A DNA stretch of 64,000 nucleotides from Nitrosopumilales archaeon (lineage in GTDB: Archaea > Thermoproteota > Nitrososphaeria > Nitrososphaerales > Nitrosopumilaceae): the NCBI GenBank assembly GCA_900299125.1, contig OMIR01000082.1, positions 1 through 64,000 on the forward strand, written 5' to 3'. Positions within the stretch are counted from its first letter, which is position 1. Every line of letters starts with the position of its first letter. Positions 9,108-18,387 of this stretch are shown here, piece by piece. The notes beneath the pieces are model-generated. The model did not search any database, was not told the origin of the DNA, and saw nothing but the letters and a program-made list of their open reading frames with translations. The position numbers and the translations under genes were made by a program.

Positions 9108-10229
9108 TTGGATTTCACAGAAATTTTTTCATTAGATAACCTGTTTGGAAATAACAATGATTCATCAAATCCAATAATGTGGCTTATCTGGATTGTTCCT
9201 ATTGTAATCTTTGTTTTTTACGGCCAGAGAATTCAACTAATGGTAACTTCTAGTGAAATCAATAAGGGAATAGAAAAACTGAATCAATACAAGGAATATA
9301 CAAGAAAGGAACTACTTGGCTATTTACAAAATAAATCCTCAGGTGAAATCACAAAAAGGATCGACTCCTATCTGGAGTACTTTACAATAATGCCAGTTGA
9401 CTTGGATCCTAGTGGGATAATGCCAAAAATAAAACACCTTCTTCGTTCTCGTGAGGAATATACAAGATCTCAGGTTCTTAAACTAGGAAAAAATCTCACA
9501 CCGTTAGAGGCTAGCAAAATCCAAAACTTATTGGAAGTTGTAACGACATTGAATCTATTACACAAAATAGTACGACACTTGTTTCTTACCGCCAAAAAGC
9601 AAAATAACTTTCCACTTATCTTGCCATTACAAATGATGCTTCCTTTTGTTATGGAGCAAGCAGAGGCACTTCGAGCTGCGGTTTCAGCCTTAAAAGCAGG
9701 ACAACCACTAGGTGATGGAATAGGTCCAATGGTTGTAGGTAAAATGATGTTATCATTAGAAAAAAAACCAATTGGATTGGAAACAGTTTATGCCGAATCA
9801 GTAGATGAAGAAAGAAAGTTAATCCTGCTAAAGGCAGAAGGTCCAAGTGCTACTGTTGGCAGACCAGGCGATGCAGTAGAATTACTAGTTGCACAAAAAA
9901 AACCAGACCTGATAATAATGATTGATGCCGGAGTAAAAATGGAAGGGGAAAAATCTGGAACTATGGCACAGGGATTTGGAGCTGCCATCGGTGGAATTGG
10001 GACAGATAGATTTCAAATAGAAGAAATTGCAACACAGAACAAAATTTCAATTTATTCTATTGTAATTAAACAAACGATCAAAGAAGCAATTACTCTAATG
10101 ACAAAAGAAATCGCAGACAAGGCAGATGAAGTTGAATCACAAATTCATAATATGATAAAAGAGAATACTAAACCTGGGCAGACTGTATTACTCATAGGAG
10201 TTGGTAATACTCTTGGAGTTCCACAATGA
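9108..10229 (+). CDS. DUF1512 family membrane-anchored protein
   Basis: A 373-residue archaeal protein of unknown function. It starts with TTG, followed by one transmembrane helix (about 23-40, MWLIWIVPIVIFVFYG), a helical region and a larger alpha/beta domain. Within this, LRAAVSALKAGQPLGDGIGP and the Gly-rich GTMAQGFGAAIGGIGTDRFQ are conserved-looking, and GQTVLLIGVGNTLGVPQ ends the protein. I recognise the overall pattern as DUF1512. The next gene overlaps its stop by 4 bp (ATGA), so they are probably made together. Confidence 0.8.
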   Translation: MDFTEIFSLDNLFGNNNDSSNPIMWLIWIVPIVIFVFYGQRIQLMVTSSEINKGIEKLNQYKEYTRKELLGYLQNKSSGEITKRIDSYLEYFTIMPVDLDPSGIMPKIKHLLRSREEYTRSQVLKLGKNLTPLEASKIQNLLEVVTTLNLLHKIVRHLFLTAKKQNNFPLILPLQMMLPFVMEQAEALRAAVSALKAGQPLGDGIGPMVVGKMMLSLEKKPIGLETVYAESVDEERKLILLKAEGPSATVGRPGDAVELLVAQKKPDLIIMIDAGVKMEGEKSGTMAQGFGAAIGGIGTDRFQIEEIATQNKISIYSIVIKQTIKEAITLMTKEIADKADEVESQIHNMIKENTKPGQTVLLIGVGNTLGVPQ

Positions 10230-10408
10230 AATTCTCAAAAAAGGAAAAACCGATAGTTGCTTTCACTGTTGAACAATGCCCAAATTGTAAAAAGGAAAAA
10301 AAGAGAAATTTTCAGGAAGGGGACTGTCTTTTCCTAAAGATGGGCAGTTGTGATGTTTGTAAAATTGCGACGAACATATCGCGTATTTTTGGCGAGCCTA
10401 CAAAGTAG
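10226..10408 (+). CDS. Small zinc-ribbon-like protein
   Basis: A 60-residue protein with Cys18-x2-Cys21 (QCPNCKK) and Cys42-x2-Cys45 (SCDVCKI), plus Cys34, which is consistent with one zinc-binding knuckle pair. Its ATG overlaps the stop of the DUF1512 gene, implying translational coupling. Its tail overlaps the convergent methionine aminopeptidase gene by 11 bp. Function not recognised. Confidence 0.75.
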   Translation: MKFSKKEKPIVAFTVEQCPNCKKEKKRNFQEGDCLFLKMGSCDVCKIATNISRIFGEPTK

Positions 10409-11324
10409 TAATTATTGCACCAGTTGGCGTAGGAATGAAAGTATGCTCTGCTTGGGCCACCCTTTGACCGTTAGCCTCATTGAGAACTGGATAAGCCCTG
10501 ACAATTTTATTTTTAACTAATTCTTCAAGTAATTGTCTTGCTTCTTTTTCTTCATATGATTTGGTAATCCATCTTAGTGCAAATGGCAGCGCGTTAAAAT
10601 TATCCCATATGAAATCAACCATCTTGTTAGCATTTTCATTTTTTATCTTTTTACGGGAGACAAGACCAAAAATGTTCTTTGTCTTTCCCTCTCTTACAAA
10701 TCCTAATCCTTTAGATGTGGTAACGAAAGGCTCACATGCGTATGCTTCTTTTTGTGATAATGCAAATGAGCCAATTGACCACATGTTTGTAATTGACTTT
10801 CCGGCATGAATGGTGTATTGTTCCAAAGAATGACCTGACAAGTTCGCAATGGGTTTGAGATTGTACTGCATAACAGTTTTCTGGATTGTTTTACCAATGT
10901 CACCTGACTTGGTGCCATCCTTAACAATAGCCATCGCGGCCTTTAGGGCCTCCTCAGCAGTTTCAACTAATATTGATGATTGTGGATCATAAGAGACAGA
11001 TACTGCAGTATCTGCAATGTAACCGTTAATTTGAACTCCTAGATCTATTTTGATTAAATCTGAACTAGTAAGTATTATGGGGTCATGAGGCTCTGCGGTA
11101 TAGTGTGCCGCAATTTCGTTTAGACTAGCATTAACTGGGAAGGCACATTTTCCACCTCGTGATTTAATTTCAGATTCAACCGTTTCACAGATCTCATAAA
11201 GTGTTTTTCCAACCCAATCCTTGTTTCTAGATAACTCACGAACCTCTGATGCTATTTTACCTGCTTTGATATAATCATCTAATTGCAATGTTTGCACTTG
11301 GCTAGAATAGTTATTTAAAATCAT
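10398..11324 (-). CDS. map: Methionine aminopeptidase, type II
   Basis: It removes the N-terminal Met from new proteins using two metal ions. The five ligands are visible in order: two Asp in KIDLGVQINGYIADTAVS, His in SGHSLEQYTIHAG, Glu in YACEPFVTT and Glu in QAEHTFIPT. The insert after the His region (IWDNFNALPFALRWITKSYE) is the helical subdomain that marks type II (archaeal/eukaryotic) enzymes. The length of 308 fits archaeal forms without the N-terminal extension. It lies divergent from tRNA-Pro. Confidence 0.97.
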   Translation of the reverse strand: MILNNYSSQVQTLQLDDYIKAGKIASEVRELSRNKDWVGKTLYEICETVESEIKSRGGKCAFPVNASLNEIAAHYTAEPHDPIILTSSDLIKIDLGVQINGYIADTAVSVSYDPQSSILVETAEEALKAAMAIVKDGTKSGDIGKTIQKTVMQYNLKPIANLSGHSLEQYTIHAGKSITNMWSIGSFALSQKEAYACEPFVTTSKGLGFVREGKTKNIFGLVSRKKIKNENANKMVDFIWDNFNALPFALRWITKSYEEKEARQLLEELVKNKIVRAYPVLNEANGQRVAQAEHTFIPTPTGAIITTL

Positions 11325-11328
11325 GCAG

Positions 11329-11336
11329 CTTAAATT
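11329..11336 (+). promoter_or_regulatory. TATA-like box for tRNA-Pro
   Basis: CTTAAATT lies about 27-34 bp before the first base of the mature tRNA at 11363, the spacing expected of an archaeal promoter with a very short leader. It is called by position and composition only. Confidence 0.45.
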
Positions 11337-11362
11337 GGGGCAAAAAATTTTCAGACTAAAGC

Positions 11363-11436
11363 GGGATCGTGGTCTAGCTTGGTATGATTCGGGTTTTGGG
11401 TACCTGAGGTCGTCGGTTCAAATCCGGCCGATCCCA
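11363..11436 (+). tRNA. tRNA-Pro (anticodon UGG)
   Basis: It folds as a full cloverleaf. The acceptor stem GGGATCG (11363-11369) pairs with CGATCCC (11429-11435). The anticodon stem CGGGT/ACCTG encloses TTTGGGT, giving anticodon TGG. The T-arm GTCGG-TTCAAAT-CCGGC is standard, and the discriminator is A. The D-stem is weak, with one mismatch and one wobble. CCA is not encoded and I see no intron. Its synthetase, ProS, is encoded at 48.9-50.3 kb. Confidence 0.96.
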
Positions 11437-11447
11437 CTTCTAATACT

Positions 11448-11723
11448 ATGATTTTTAATCAAGATTTTTTTCAAATGAGTATGAGTGCAAAACGAGAATG
11501 GATTCTCATTGCAGGAATTATGCTTTTCATGATAGGATTGCTTGGCACAGGACTAGCACTAATCTATTCTGTAATAATCGCAGTGGTGATTTATGTTGGA
11601 ATCAAGGTATATGTTGGTAGAAAAAATCTAAAACTCCGGCAACAAATCCCAGAAGGAATATGTGCTCACTGTGGCAATAAAATCACACAAGGTAAATGCC
11701 CAAATTGTGACATTCAAACTTAG
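11448..11723 (+). CDS. Small membrane protein with C-terminal zinc ribbon
   Basis: A 91-residue protein with one or two hydrophobic helices (about 17-55, including LIAGIMLFMIGLLGTGLALI) and a C-terminal CAHCGNKITQGKCPNCD, a two-knuckle Cys4 zinc ribbon on the presumed cytosolic side. It follows tRNA-Pro by 11 bp on the same strand and could be co-transcribed with it. Function not recognised. Confidence 0.75.
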   Translation: MIFNQDFFQMSMSAKREWILIAGIMLFMIGLLGTGLALIYSVIIAVVIYVGIKVYVGRKNLKLRQQIPEGICAHCGNKITQGKCPNCDIQT

Positions 11724-11855
11724 AATTCCTACACATTGTTTTTTAGGTAATAGAGCACATTATGAGTAAAATGCAACCTCAATTAACAACTTGCTCAACT
11801 TTTGCTCAATTTAGATCTAAAATGATATACGGCTTCAAACTATTTTGATAGGAAA

Positions 11856-14800
11856 ATGAGTATTATACCCCTAGTTGGACTGTTTGCAGCTGTATTCTTG
11901 ATTGGATGTGTTGGAACATCTTATGCATCTGATAATTTAGCAGATCATGTAGTTATCAATGAAATAGATACAAATCCACCAGGTGATGATTCCAAGTCAG
12001 TTTTAGAATGGGTAGAACTGTACAACCCAACTGACAAGCCTGTATCGATTGGAGGATGGAAAATTGCTTCAACGACTGTAACAAAAAAGACTTTGGTGTT
12101 GCCTCCGGGTGAAACAATAAAACCTGGACAATTTTTGATTTTCTCTTATAGAAGTCTTTGGTTCACTGATGTTTCTGAAAAAGTTCAACTAAGAAACAAT
12201 ATGGGAGAAATTGTAGATGAAACCCAAGTCATAACAGATCAGAAAAATGACTACCAGTCATGGCAGAGAAAATACGATGGCATTGTTTCTGATTCAAATG
12301 TTTGGATTTTCAAGACTTCATCTCCAGGATCTTCCAATGGAAAACTTCCTGGTTCTGGAGCTGAATCTACCGAACTTGGAGTTTTCATTAAATCGGATAA
12401 GACAAATTATATTTTTGATGAAGTAGCAATAATTTCTGGAAATGTCACAAAACGTGTCTATCAAGAAAAACCTTCATTCATTCAACAACAACTCAGAATA
12501 GATGTCACAGGATCTGGAAAATTTTTTAGGACTATAACAATTTATCCAGATCTTGATCTAAAATTCAAAACCCAAATCAAATTAGACAAAGTTCTTGGCG
12601 CAACTGCTGGAACATATCGTATTGATGCAACTTATGGTCAAGCAACTTTTTCGAATATTTTCTCAGTAGGTGATCTAGTTACTACATCCAAAGAAAAACT
12701 GATCTCCGAGCTTAGCATATCTACTGACAAATCTGCATATCTTCCTGGACAAACTGTCAAAATCTCTGCCTCATCTAATAATGTAATTTATGGCCAAGGC
12801 CTTACTTACAAAGTATACAATCCTAATGGAATGCAGATTTTTTCTGGCAAACTCTTCCCTAACAAATCTGGTGAATTCAATGGAAGTGTATTCATGAGTC
12901 CTAGCAGTCCTGTCTATGGAACTTTGGATATTGTTGCGGATTATGGAAAACAACAGGCCAAAACATCTTTTGAACTTGTTAGGGATGAAAAAAATACCAA
13001 GGAAATTACACTCGTTACTGACAAGCAAGCGTACGGATTAGGAGAGTCCATAATAATCTCAGGTAGAAGTAACAAACATGTAGCTGCTCTGGATTTAGAG
13101 GTAATTCAGACCGGCACTGGCTCTGTTGGCGACACTACAAATAACATATTCAAAATCAAGGATCAGGTGAGACTTGAAGGAGATAGTACTTTCAAGTATG
13201 AACTCAAAATTCCCTCTGAAAAATCAAACCTGGGAGATTACAGAGTCACAATATCTAAAGAATTTGGCAAGGCCATAACTGATTTTGTTATAGTTGAGAA
13301 TCCTGAAACATACGTTGCAACTCCAAAATACTTCATTAAGTCAGATAAGGAAAGATATGTTCCTGGAAATACCGTACTGGTAAATGGACATGTTGACATA
13401 AGAGAGAGAAGCAGCTTTGAGACAGCTCCAATTTTAATCTCTGTGATGGATGACAAGGGTCAGCAAATTAAAATTCTCCTAGTCGGAAGCAAACAACTAG
13501 TTCAGGACAAACTTGTTACTAAAACCTCTACCTACTCATTTTCTGCAACTCCTGACTCTGTAGGAAATTTCAAACTGGACTTTAAGATAAATTCGGCATC
13601 GTTTACTCCCGGAGTATACACAATCCAAGGAACTTATAACAAGAATATCTTTGAAACAACATTTGTAGTTGATAATGGGATTGACATCAAAAACCGAGAT
13701 GTTCTAGTCAAATTAGATAAAGAAGTTTATGGCTTGGGTGAGACGGTTACTCTAGACGGAACACTAGTCAGTGGACAACCCAGTGTAAAAATTGTACTAA
13801 CAAAACCGGATGGTAAAAAAACTGACAGTGGAACCAATATTGACAATAGCAAATTCACGTGGAGCTGGACTTTGCCAACAAAGGACTTTGATTCGGCTGA
13901 TGCTATTGATTCTAGGCAGGCACGCCCAACTGTGTTTGGTACATACAAAGTCTCAGTAGTAACCCCATCACAAACCGTTGACTTGTTCTTTAAACTATCT
14001 AAGAATCCATTAGAAGAAACACTAGCACAAAAACCTGTGACTGTTAAATCTAACAAGACTCAGTATGGCGCAGGCGAAAAACTAATTGTCAGTGGAGTTG
14101 TAGTAAAAAGACAAGATACTGTTAGTTCCACATATGGTGGTATACAAGAAAGAGTAAACGTACAGATTAAAACAATGTCGAATAATGTAATTTTTGAATC
14201 AAATCTGGATTATGATAAAGGTGGAAAATTTCAGACAACCTATGATCTACCACTAACATTGTTCAAGAATGGAAAATACAAAATTGTAGCAACATACCAG
14301 AAAATGAGATCAGAAACCACATTTGAAATTAAAAACAATATTCCTCTAGGAATGACTGGAAAGACAACACTGAATATTGAAACTGATAGACAAGCTTACC
14401 TTCCTGGAGAAACTGTGCATATCACCGGCTCCACAAACAAAATTCTTTCACTTGCAAAACTTGATTTGTTAGTTGAACATAAAAAAGATACCAAAATAGA
14501 TTGTGGCACATTTTATTGTGGATTGGGTAACAACAAAGTCGACATATCAAGAAGTTATGAAAACGGAATTTACTCTTATGATTATCAAATTCCTAAAAAC
14601 TCAGCTCTGGGTACTTACGAAGTTATAGTTGATACCGAATTTGGTACATTCACAACCAGTTTTGATGTTGTAAATCAATTACCCAAAAAAGTAACCGGAG
14701 ACTTCAAAATTTCTGAAAAGCATAATAGAATTACAGAGTCTTCAATAGACGTGGTCTTTGCAGAACAGACAAAGGATGCAATACTAGTTGCACCAAACAC

Positions 14801-15134
14801 ATTACAAGGCTCTATGATCGTATCTCGTGGCTCAGAAAAGATAACAAACATTATGATTCATACTGATGATGGCACGTGCATAATAGGGCAATCAAAAGGA
14901 TGTCTAATTTCTGGTTCTACAAAGACAGATGATTCTTTATACAAAACTGTAACAATTGACGGCTTGCCTTACAAAGTTGCTTATTCAGGACCTAATTTGA
15001 TTTTGGAAAAATTTTCCATATTTCCAGAAGAAGATGATGATATAATTCCAGATTCAACTTGGCATATCAAAATGCAGAATCATGTCTCATCTGCTAAGCT
15101 TTACTATGAGATAATCTACAAACAAATCCAGTAA
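11856..15134 (+). CDS. Large secreted surface protein: lamin-tail domain plus repeated Ig/MG2-like domains
   Basis: A 1092-residue exported protein. A signal peptide covers about residues 1-24. Residues 30-140 match the lamin-tail fold (VINEIDTNPPGDDSKS, LEWVELYNPTDKPVSIGGWK, IKPGQFLIFSY). Seven Ig/macroglobulin-like repeats then begin near residues 179, 290, 388, 495, 618, 730 and 842. Each has the pattern [S/T]D-K-x-x-Y-x-x-G-[E/Q]-x-[V/I] (TDKSAYLPGQTVKIS, TDRQAYLPGETVHI). There is no C-terminal membrane helix or PEFG-like sorting tail, so anchoring is unexplained. It is probably a cell-envelope or adhesion protein. Confidence 0.88.
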   Translation: MSIIPLVGLFAAVFLIGCVGTSYASDNLADHVVINEIDTNPPGDDSKSVLEWVELYNPTDKPVSIGGWKIASTTVTKKTLVLPPGETIKPGQFLIFSYRSLWFTDVSEKVQLRNNMGEIVDETQVITDQKNDYQSWQRKYDGIVSDSNVWIFKTSSPGSSNGKLPGSGAESTELGVFIKSDKTNYIFDEVAIISGNVTKRVYQEKPSFIQQQLRIDVTGSGKFFRTITIYPDLDLKFKTQIKLDKVLGATAGTYRIDATYGQATFSNIFSVGDLVTTSKEKLISELSISTDKSAYLPGQTVKISASSNNVIYGQGLTYKVYNPNGMQIFSGKLFPNKSGEFNGSVFMSPSSPVYGTLDIVADYGKQQAKTSFELVRDEKNTKEITLVTDKQAYGLGESIIISGRSNKHVAALDLEVIQTGTGSVGDTTNNIFKIKDQVRLEGDSTFKYELKIPSEKSNLGDYRVTISKEFGKAITDFVIVENPETYVATPKYFIKSDKERYVPGNTVLVNGHVDIRERSSFETAPILISVMDDKGQQIKILLVGSKQLVQDKLVTKTSTYSFSATPDSVGNFKLDFKINSASFTPGVYTIQGTYNKNIFETTFVVDNGIDIKNRDVLVKLDKEVYGLGETVTLDGTLVSGQPSVKIVLTKPDGKKTDSGTNIDNSKFTWSWTLPTKDFDSADAIDSRQARPTVFGTYKVSVVTPSQTVDLFFKLSKNPLEETLAQKPVTVKSNKTQYGAGEKLIVSGVVVKRQDTVSSTYGGIQERVNVQIKTMSNNVIFESNLDYDKGGKFQTTYDLPLTLFKNGKYKIVATYQKMRSETTFEIKNNIPLGMTGKTTLNIETDRQAYLPGETVHITGSTNKILSLAKLDLLVEHKKDTKIDCGTFYCGLGNNKVDISRSYENGIYSYDYQIPKNSALGTYEVIVDTEFGTFTTSFDVVNQLPKKVTGDFKISEKHNRITESSIDVVFAEQTKDAILVAPNTLQGSMIVSRGSEKITNIMIHTDDGTCIIGQSKGCLISGSTKTDDSLYKTVTIDGLPYKVAYSGPNLILEKFSIFPEEDDDIIPDSTWHIKMQNHVSSAKLYYEIIYKQIQ
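12390..14440 (+). repeat. Seven-fold protein-level Ig/MG2-like repeat
   Basis: Units begin near 12391, 12723, 13017, 13338, 13707, 14043 and 14379, spaced roughly 290-370 bp. The shared opening motif is D-K-x-x-Y-x-x-G-E plus a beta strand ending in SG or NG. The DNA itself is diverged, so the duplication is old and not a site of recent recombination. Confidence 0.75.
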
Positions 15135-15164
15135 ACAGATATTGTTCTATTTGATACTCTGATC

Positions 15165-15668
15165 ATGCGCGCCCAAGTTTTAATGTATAAACAAGACGAC
15201 CCAAAAAAGTGCACTGCTGCAAAACTAGTTAAATTTCAGCTAGCCAAACCCGTATCAAAGACTGACTCGAATACTATAGTACTGGATCCTTTTGCCAAGC
15301 AGACTCTCTTGCATCATGATTCAAGAATTGCTAACTCTATTACCGGAATCGACTGTTCTTGGAATTTGGCAGATCTTACATTTAAAAAGAGATTCTCGGG
15401 AATTCTCAGAAAACTACCACCACTCCTGGCGGGAAATCCGGTTAATTATGCAAAGATCGGTAAGCTCACAACTGTTGAGGCAATCGCAGGGGCTGCTTTT
15501 ATTTTGAGATTTGATTCATTTGGTTTAGAGTTGCTATCAAAGTTTAGCTGGGGTCATACCTTTTACGAATTAAATGCCGATTTACTTCATGATTACTCAC
15601 AGTTGGAATTGGAAGAACAGATCACCCCACTACTAAAAGAATATGGGATCGTACAAAATATTGACTGA
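15165..15668 (+). CDS. tsr3: rRNA aminocarboxypropyltransferase Tsr3
   Basis: Predicted to add the 3-amino-3-carboxypropyl group from SAM to small-subunit rRNA near the decoding site, a late ribosome maturation step in archaea and eukaryotes. Diagnostic segments are TIVLDPFAKQTLLHHDSR, GIDCSWNLAD, LRKLPPLLAGNPVNYAKIGK and the C-terminal FSWGHTFYELNADLLHDYS. The 167 residues form the complete core. It lies 30 bp after the surface-protein gene on the same strand. Confidence 0.93.
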   Translation: MRAQVLMYKQDDPKKCTAAKLVKFQLAKPVSKTDSNTIVLDPFAKQTLLHHDSRIANSITGIDCSWNLADLTFKKRFSGILRKLPPLLAGNPVNYAKIGKLTTVEAIAGAAFILRFDSFGLELLSKFSWGHTFYELNADLLHDYSQLELEEQITPLLKEYGIVQNID

Positions 15669-15727
15669 GTAGCAAATAAGATATTCAGAATAGAGATTTA
15701 TTCATACAATATTGGGTTCGAATAGAT

Positions 15728-18079
15728 ATGGTAAATGAAGCCCAAAATAGTGGATTTACGCGTAGCCTTGGATTAATCGATGTGATTATGGTTGGAGTCG
15801 CCGCAATGATCGGTGGCGCCATATTCGTACTCGTAGGTCCCGGAATGCATGAAGCAGGACCATCACTAATGCTGGCATTTCTGTTGAATGGAATAATTAC
15901 AATTTTTACTGCTTTTACATATGCTGAACTCAGCTCTGCATTGCCTGATACTGGCGGTGGATACAGATGGGTGCGTGAAGGAATGCCAAGACCTAATGCA
16001 TTTTTGAGCGGGTGGATGTCATGGTTTGCTCATACTATAGCGGGAAGCCTTTACGCAGTCGCGTTCTCCTCATTTTTTACACACTTGCTGGATATGGCCG
16101 GAATCTTGGAATCTTCATACCTTATTGAAAAAGGATTTGCGGCAATGGCAGTAGTAATTTTCACATTTATCAATGTCCGCGGAACTGCTCCAACTAGTAA
16201 AGTAGGCAATGTGATTACTATTACGCAGATCACAATAATTGGCGCGTTAATTCTTGGAGCCTTGTTTTCTATAGCATTTTTAAATCCGAATTGGACTGGT
16301 AATTTTTCAAATTTCTTCCCTAATGGAATGTCTGGCTTGGTAATTGCAATGGGATTAACATTCATTGCTTTTGAGGGCTATGAGGTAATTGCACAAACAG
16401 GCAACGAGCTAAAAAACCCAAAAAAGAATATTCCAAAGGCAATTTTCATATCTTTGTTTGTCGTAATTGCAATCTATATTTTATTCACATTTGCATTCGT
16501 TGGTGGACTATCTTCTGAAAAAATCGGTCAGCCATCATGGAAATTTATTGGAAGTTTTGGCGAGCTTGGAATTTTGGAAGCGGCAAAAAACTTTATGCCA
16601 TTTGGCGCAATGATTGTTCTTGCAGGGGGATTTGTTTCAACCCTTGCAGCACTAAATGCAACCACTTACTCGTCCAGCAGAGTCTCATATGCAATGGGAA
16701 CTCATTACAATTTACCACATTTTTTTGGTAAAATTCATCCAAAATACAAAACCCCAGCCATCTCTACTATAGCATCTGGATTAATCATGTTGGTAATGGC
16801 ACTATCACTAGATCTGACTAGTCTTGCAATTGCAGCAAGTGTGATGTTCTTGTTTTTATTTGCACAGGTAAATTATGCTGCAATTACAATTCGAAGATTA
16901 TATGGAAAAAAACTAGATTACTCATTTAAAACACCCTTTTTTCCAATAATTCCAACACTGGGAATTTTATCAGCGGTTGGACTTTCTGTTTATCTTTTGA
17001 TAAAAGAGCCAATATCTTGGGTAATTGCCATAATTTGGATTGTATCGGGGTTTATTATTTACAAATCATACACGTCTAAAAAAGAAATAGAACACTATGC
17101 TCCTCTTGTCTACAACCAAGGACCAAAAGAACGTAAAGAATACCGAGTATTGATAATTTATCATCCTAAATTTGTAGTAGATTACTATGCAATAGCAAAC
17201 TCAATCATTCAAGAAAAGCATGGTGAAATATCGTTTTTGAGTGTCGTTAAGATACCTGTTCACTTGCCTCTTGATGCTACAAACAAAGTCGCTCAGTCAG
17301 AAATTGAAGAATTCAATGAACTAAAACAACTCATTCCCCAGTCGATTAGGCACCGATACTTGGTTAGAATTTCTCATGATGAGACCGATGCGATTCTCTC
17401 AACTGTAGAGGAACAAGGAATCAATTTAGTGATAATTGATTTTTCATTTTTGAGAAATAATAGAAAATTACTTTCATTATCTACATGTGATTTTATTGGA
17501 GTAAGATTAGGACCGAATTTTGACCAAGATTTAAAAAATCTCGTCGTCTCTTATGATAAAGGGCGTCACTCTGATCTAGGTCTAAGAGTAGCTCACTCGA
17601 TTTCTTTGGTCAACTCTTCTAAAATAAGAATAGTTCGTGGTGTCATAGAAAAACCAGAAACTGAAATTGAAATCATGAATAGAATAAATGAAATAATGTT
17701 TGATCTCGACATTAAGAAAATCCAATTTGAAAAAGTTTATCCAAAAACTAAAAACATCGCACCGACATTACTTGAGAGTTTTTCTAAATTAGAAAATGAA
17801 ACTATAATTCTAGGTGCTGGTAATCAGGCGGACTCGGCATTTTCACCTAAAACACTCGAGGTCGTAGATAAGACAAAAAAATCTCTCTTTGTTATTAGGG
17901 ATCACCAATTTTCAGAATTCCATGCACGAAGATTTTGGAGAATTGCTTCATCTAGAATGCGTGAAAATAGACATCTTTACAAAATTTATGTCGATATTGC
18001 GCATCTTGGTTATTCAATCAAGGAAAAACGTTCACGTGGAAGATATGATGAAGAGTACTTTGATTCTAAACTCAAATAG
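15728..18079 (+). CDS. APC-family amino acid permease with large C-terminal soluble domain
   Basis: The N-terminal ~455 residues form about 12 transmembrane helices with the APC signature: GLIDVIMVGVAAMIGGAIFV, then FTYAELSSALPDTGGGYRWV and ITFIAFEGYEVIAQTGNELK-like residues. Residues ~470-783 are soluble and resemble two universal-stress-protein-like alpha/beta units (YRVLIIYHPKFVVDYYAIAN; LKNLVVSYDKGRHSDLGLRV; IILGAGNQADSAFS). Such fusions may couple transport to ligand or nucleotide sensing. The substrate is unknown. Its stop is 29 bp before RNase P RNA. Confidence 0.92.
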   Translation: MVNEAQNSGFTRSLGLIDVIMVGVAAMIGGAIFVLVGPGMHEAGPSLMLAFLLNGIITIFTAFTYAELSSALPDTGGGYRWVREGMPRPNAFLSGWMSWFAHTIAGSLYAVAFSSFFTHLLDMAGILESSYLIEKGFAAMAVVIFTFINVRGTAPTSKVGNVITITQITIIGALILGALFSIAFLNPNWTGNFSNFFPNGMSGLVIAMGLTFIAFEGYEVIAQTGNELKNPKKNIPKAIFISLFVVIAIYILFTFAFVGGLSSEKIGQPSWKFIGSFGELGILEAAKNFMPFGAMIVLAGGFVSTLAALNATTYSSSRVSYAMGTHYNLPHFFGKIHPKYKTPAISTIASGLIMLVMALSLDLTSLAIAASVMFLFLFAQVNYAAITIRRLYGKKLDYSFKTPFFPIIPTLGILSAVGLSVYLLIKEPISWVIAIIWIVSGFIIYKSYTSKKEIEHYAPLVYNQGPKERKEYRVLIIYHPKFVVDYYAIANSIIQEKHGEISFLSVVKIPVHLPLDATNKVAQSEIEEFNELKQLIPQSIRHRYLVRISHDETDAILSTVEEQGINLVIIDFSFLRNNRKLLSLSTCDFIGVRLGPNFDQDLKNLVVSYDKGRHSDLGLRVAHSISLVNSSKIRIVRGVIEKPETEIEIMNRINEIMFDLDIKKIQFEKVYPKTKNIAPTLLESFSKLENETIILGAGNQADSAFSPKTLEVVDKTKKSLFVIRDHQFSEFHARRFWRIASSRMRENRHLYKIYVDIAHLGYSIKEKRSRGRYDEEYFDSKLK

Positions 18080-18080
18080 T

Positions 18081-18088
18081 AAAAATAT
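18081..18088 (+). promoter_or_regulatory. TATA-like box for RNase P RNA
   Basis: AAAAATAT is 21-28 bp before the predicted 5' end of RNase P RNA (18109), the right distance for archaeal initiation. It overlaps the trailer just past the permease stop codon. Confidence 0.5.
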
Positions 18089-18108
18089 CTGATTGTAAAT
18101 ACAAAAAT

Positions 18109-18385
18109 GCGAGCTGGTGGACGATAACTGTGAAAGCAGAGGAAACTCCTCCCTCAATGCAGATGCGTGTTGTGGTGACACAAGACCAGAGATGGTAGGC
18201 AACAGAACAGAAATAATCCGACCTGGAGCACTGTGATGGCAATACCTGAGATTTCCAGCAAAGGAATGAAAGATCTGTCCCATGCAGAGAAAAGCCAAAC
18301 AGAGTCGGGTTCTGCACCTATGACTCAGGTAGGCTGCAAAGCGAAATGTCGTTTACAAACAGAAGGAGGGTTATGGCCAGCACGC
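18109..18385 (+). ncRNA. rnpB: RNase P RNA
   Basis: Catalytic RNA of RNase P, which trims tRNA 5' ends. The 5' CR-I element GAGGAAACTCCTCCCTC aligns with the universal GAGGAAA-TCC-CTC. The 3' CR-V element is ACAGAAGGAGGGTTATGG, matching ACAGAA...TTAT. CCTCC and GGAGG from these two can form helix P4. The ends pair as P1 (GCGAGCTGG with CCAGCACGC, one A-A mismatch). GGCAACAGAACAGAAATAA lies in the middle. The length is about 277 nt and the region has no plausible gene on either strand. Confidence 0.93.
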
Positions 18386-18387
18386 CA

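Noticed and set aside
11763-11849. 28-residue ATG frame upstream of the lamin-tail protein gene
   Set aside because: No TATA-like box, no recognisable feature; more likely leader or promoter DNA.
15700-15725. TGGGTTCGAAT resembling a tRNA T-loop
   Set aside because: No matching acceptor, D or anticodon arms nearby; it lies in the leader of the permease gene.
18032-18317. Two minus-strand open frames across the RNase P region
   Set aside because: They lie opposite a clear structural RNA, lack promoter or family features and have atypical composition.
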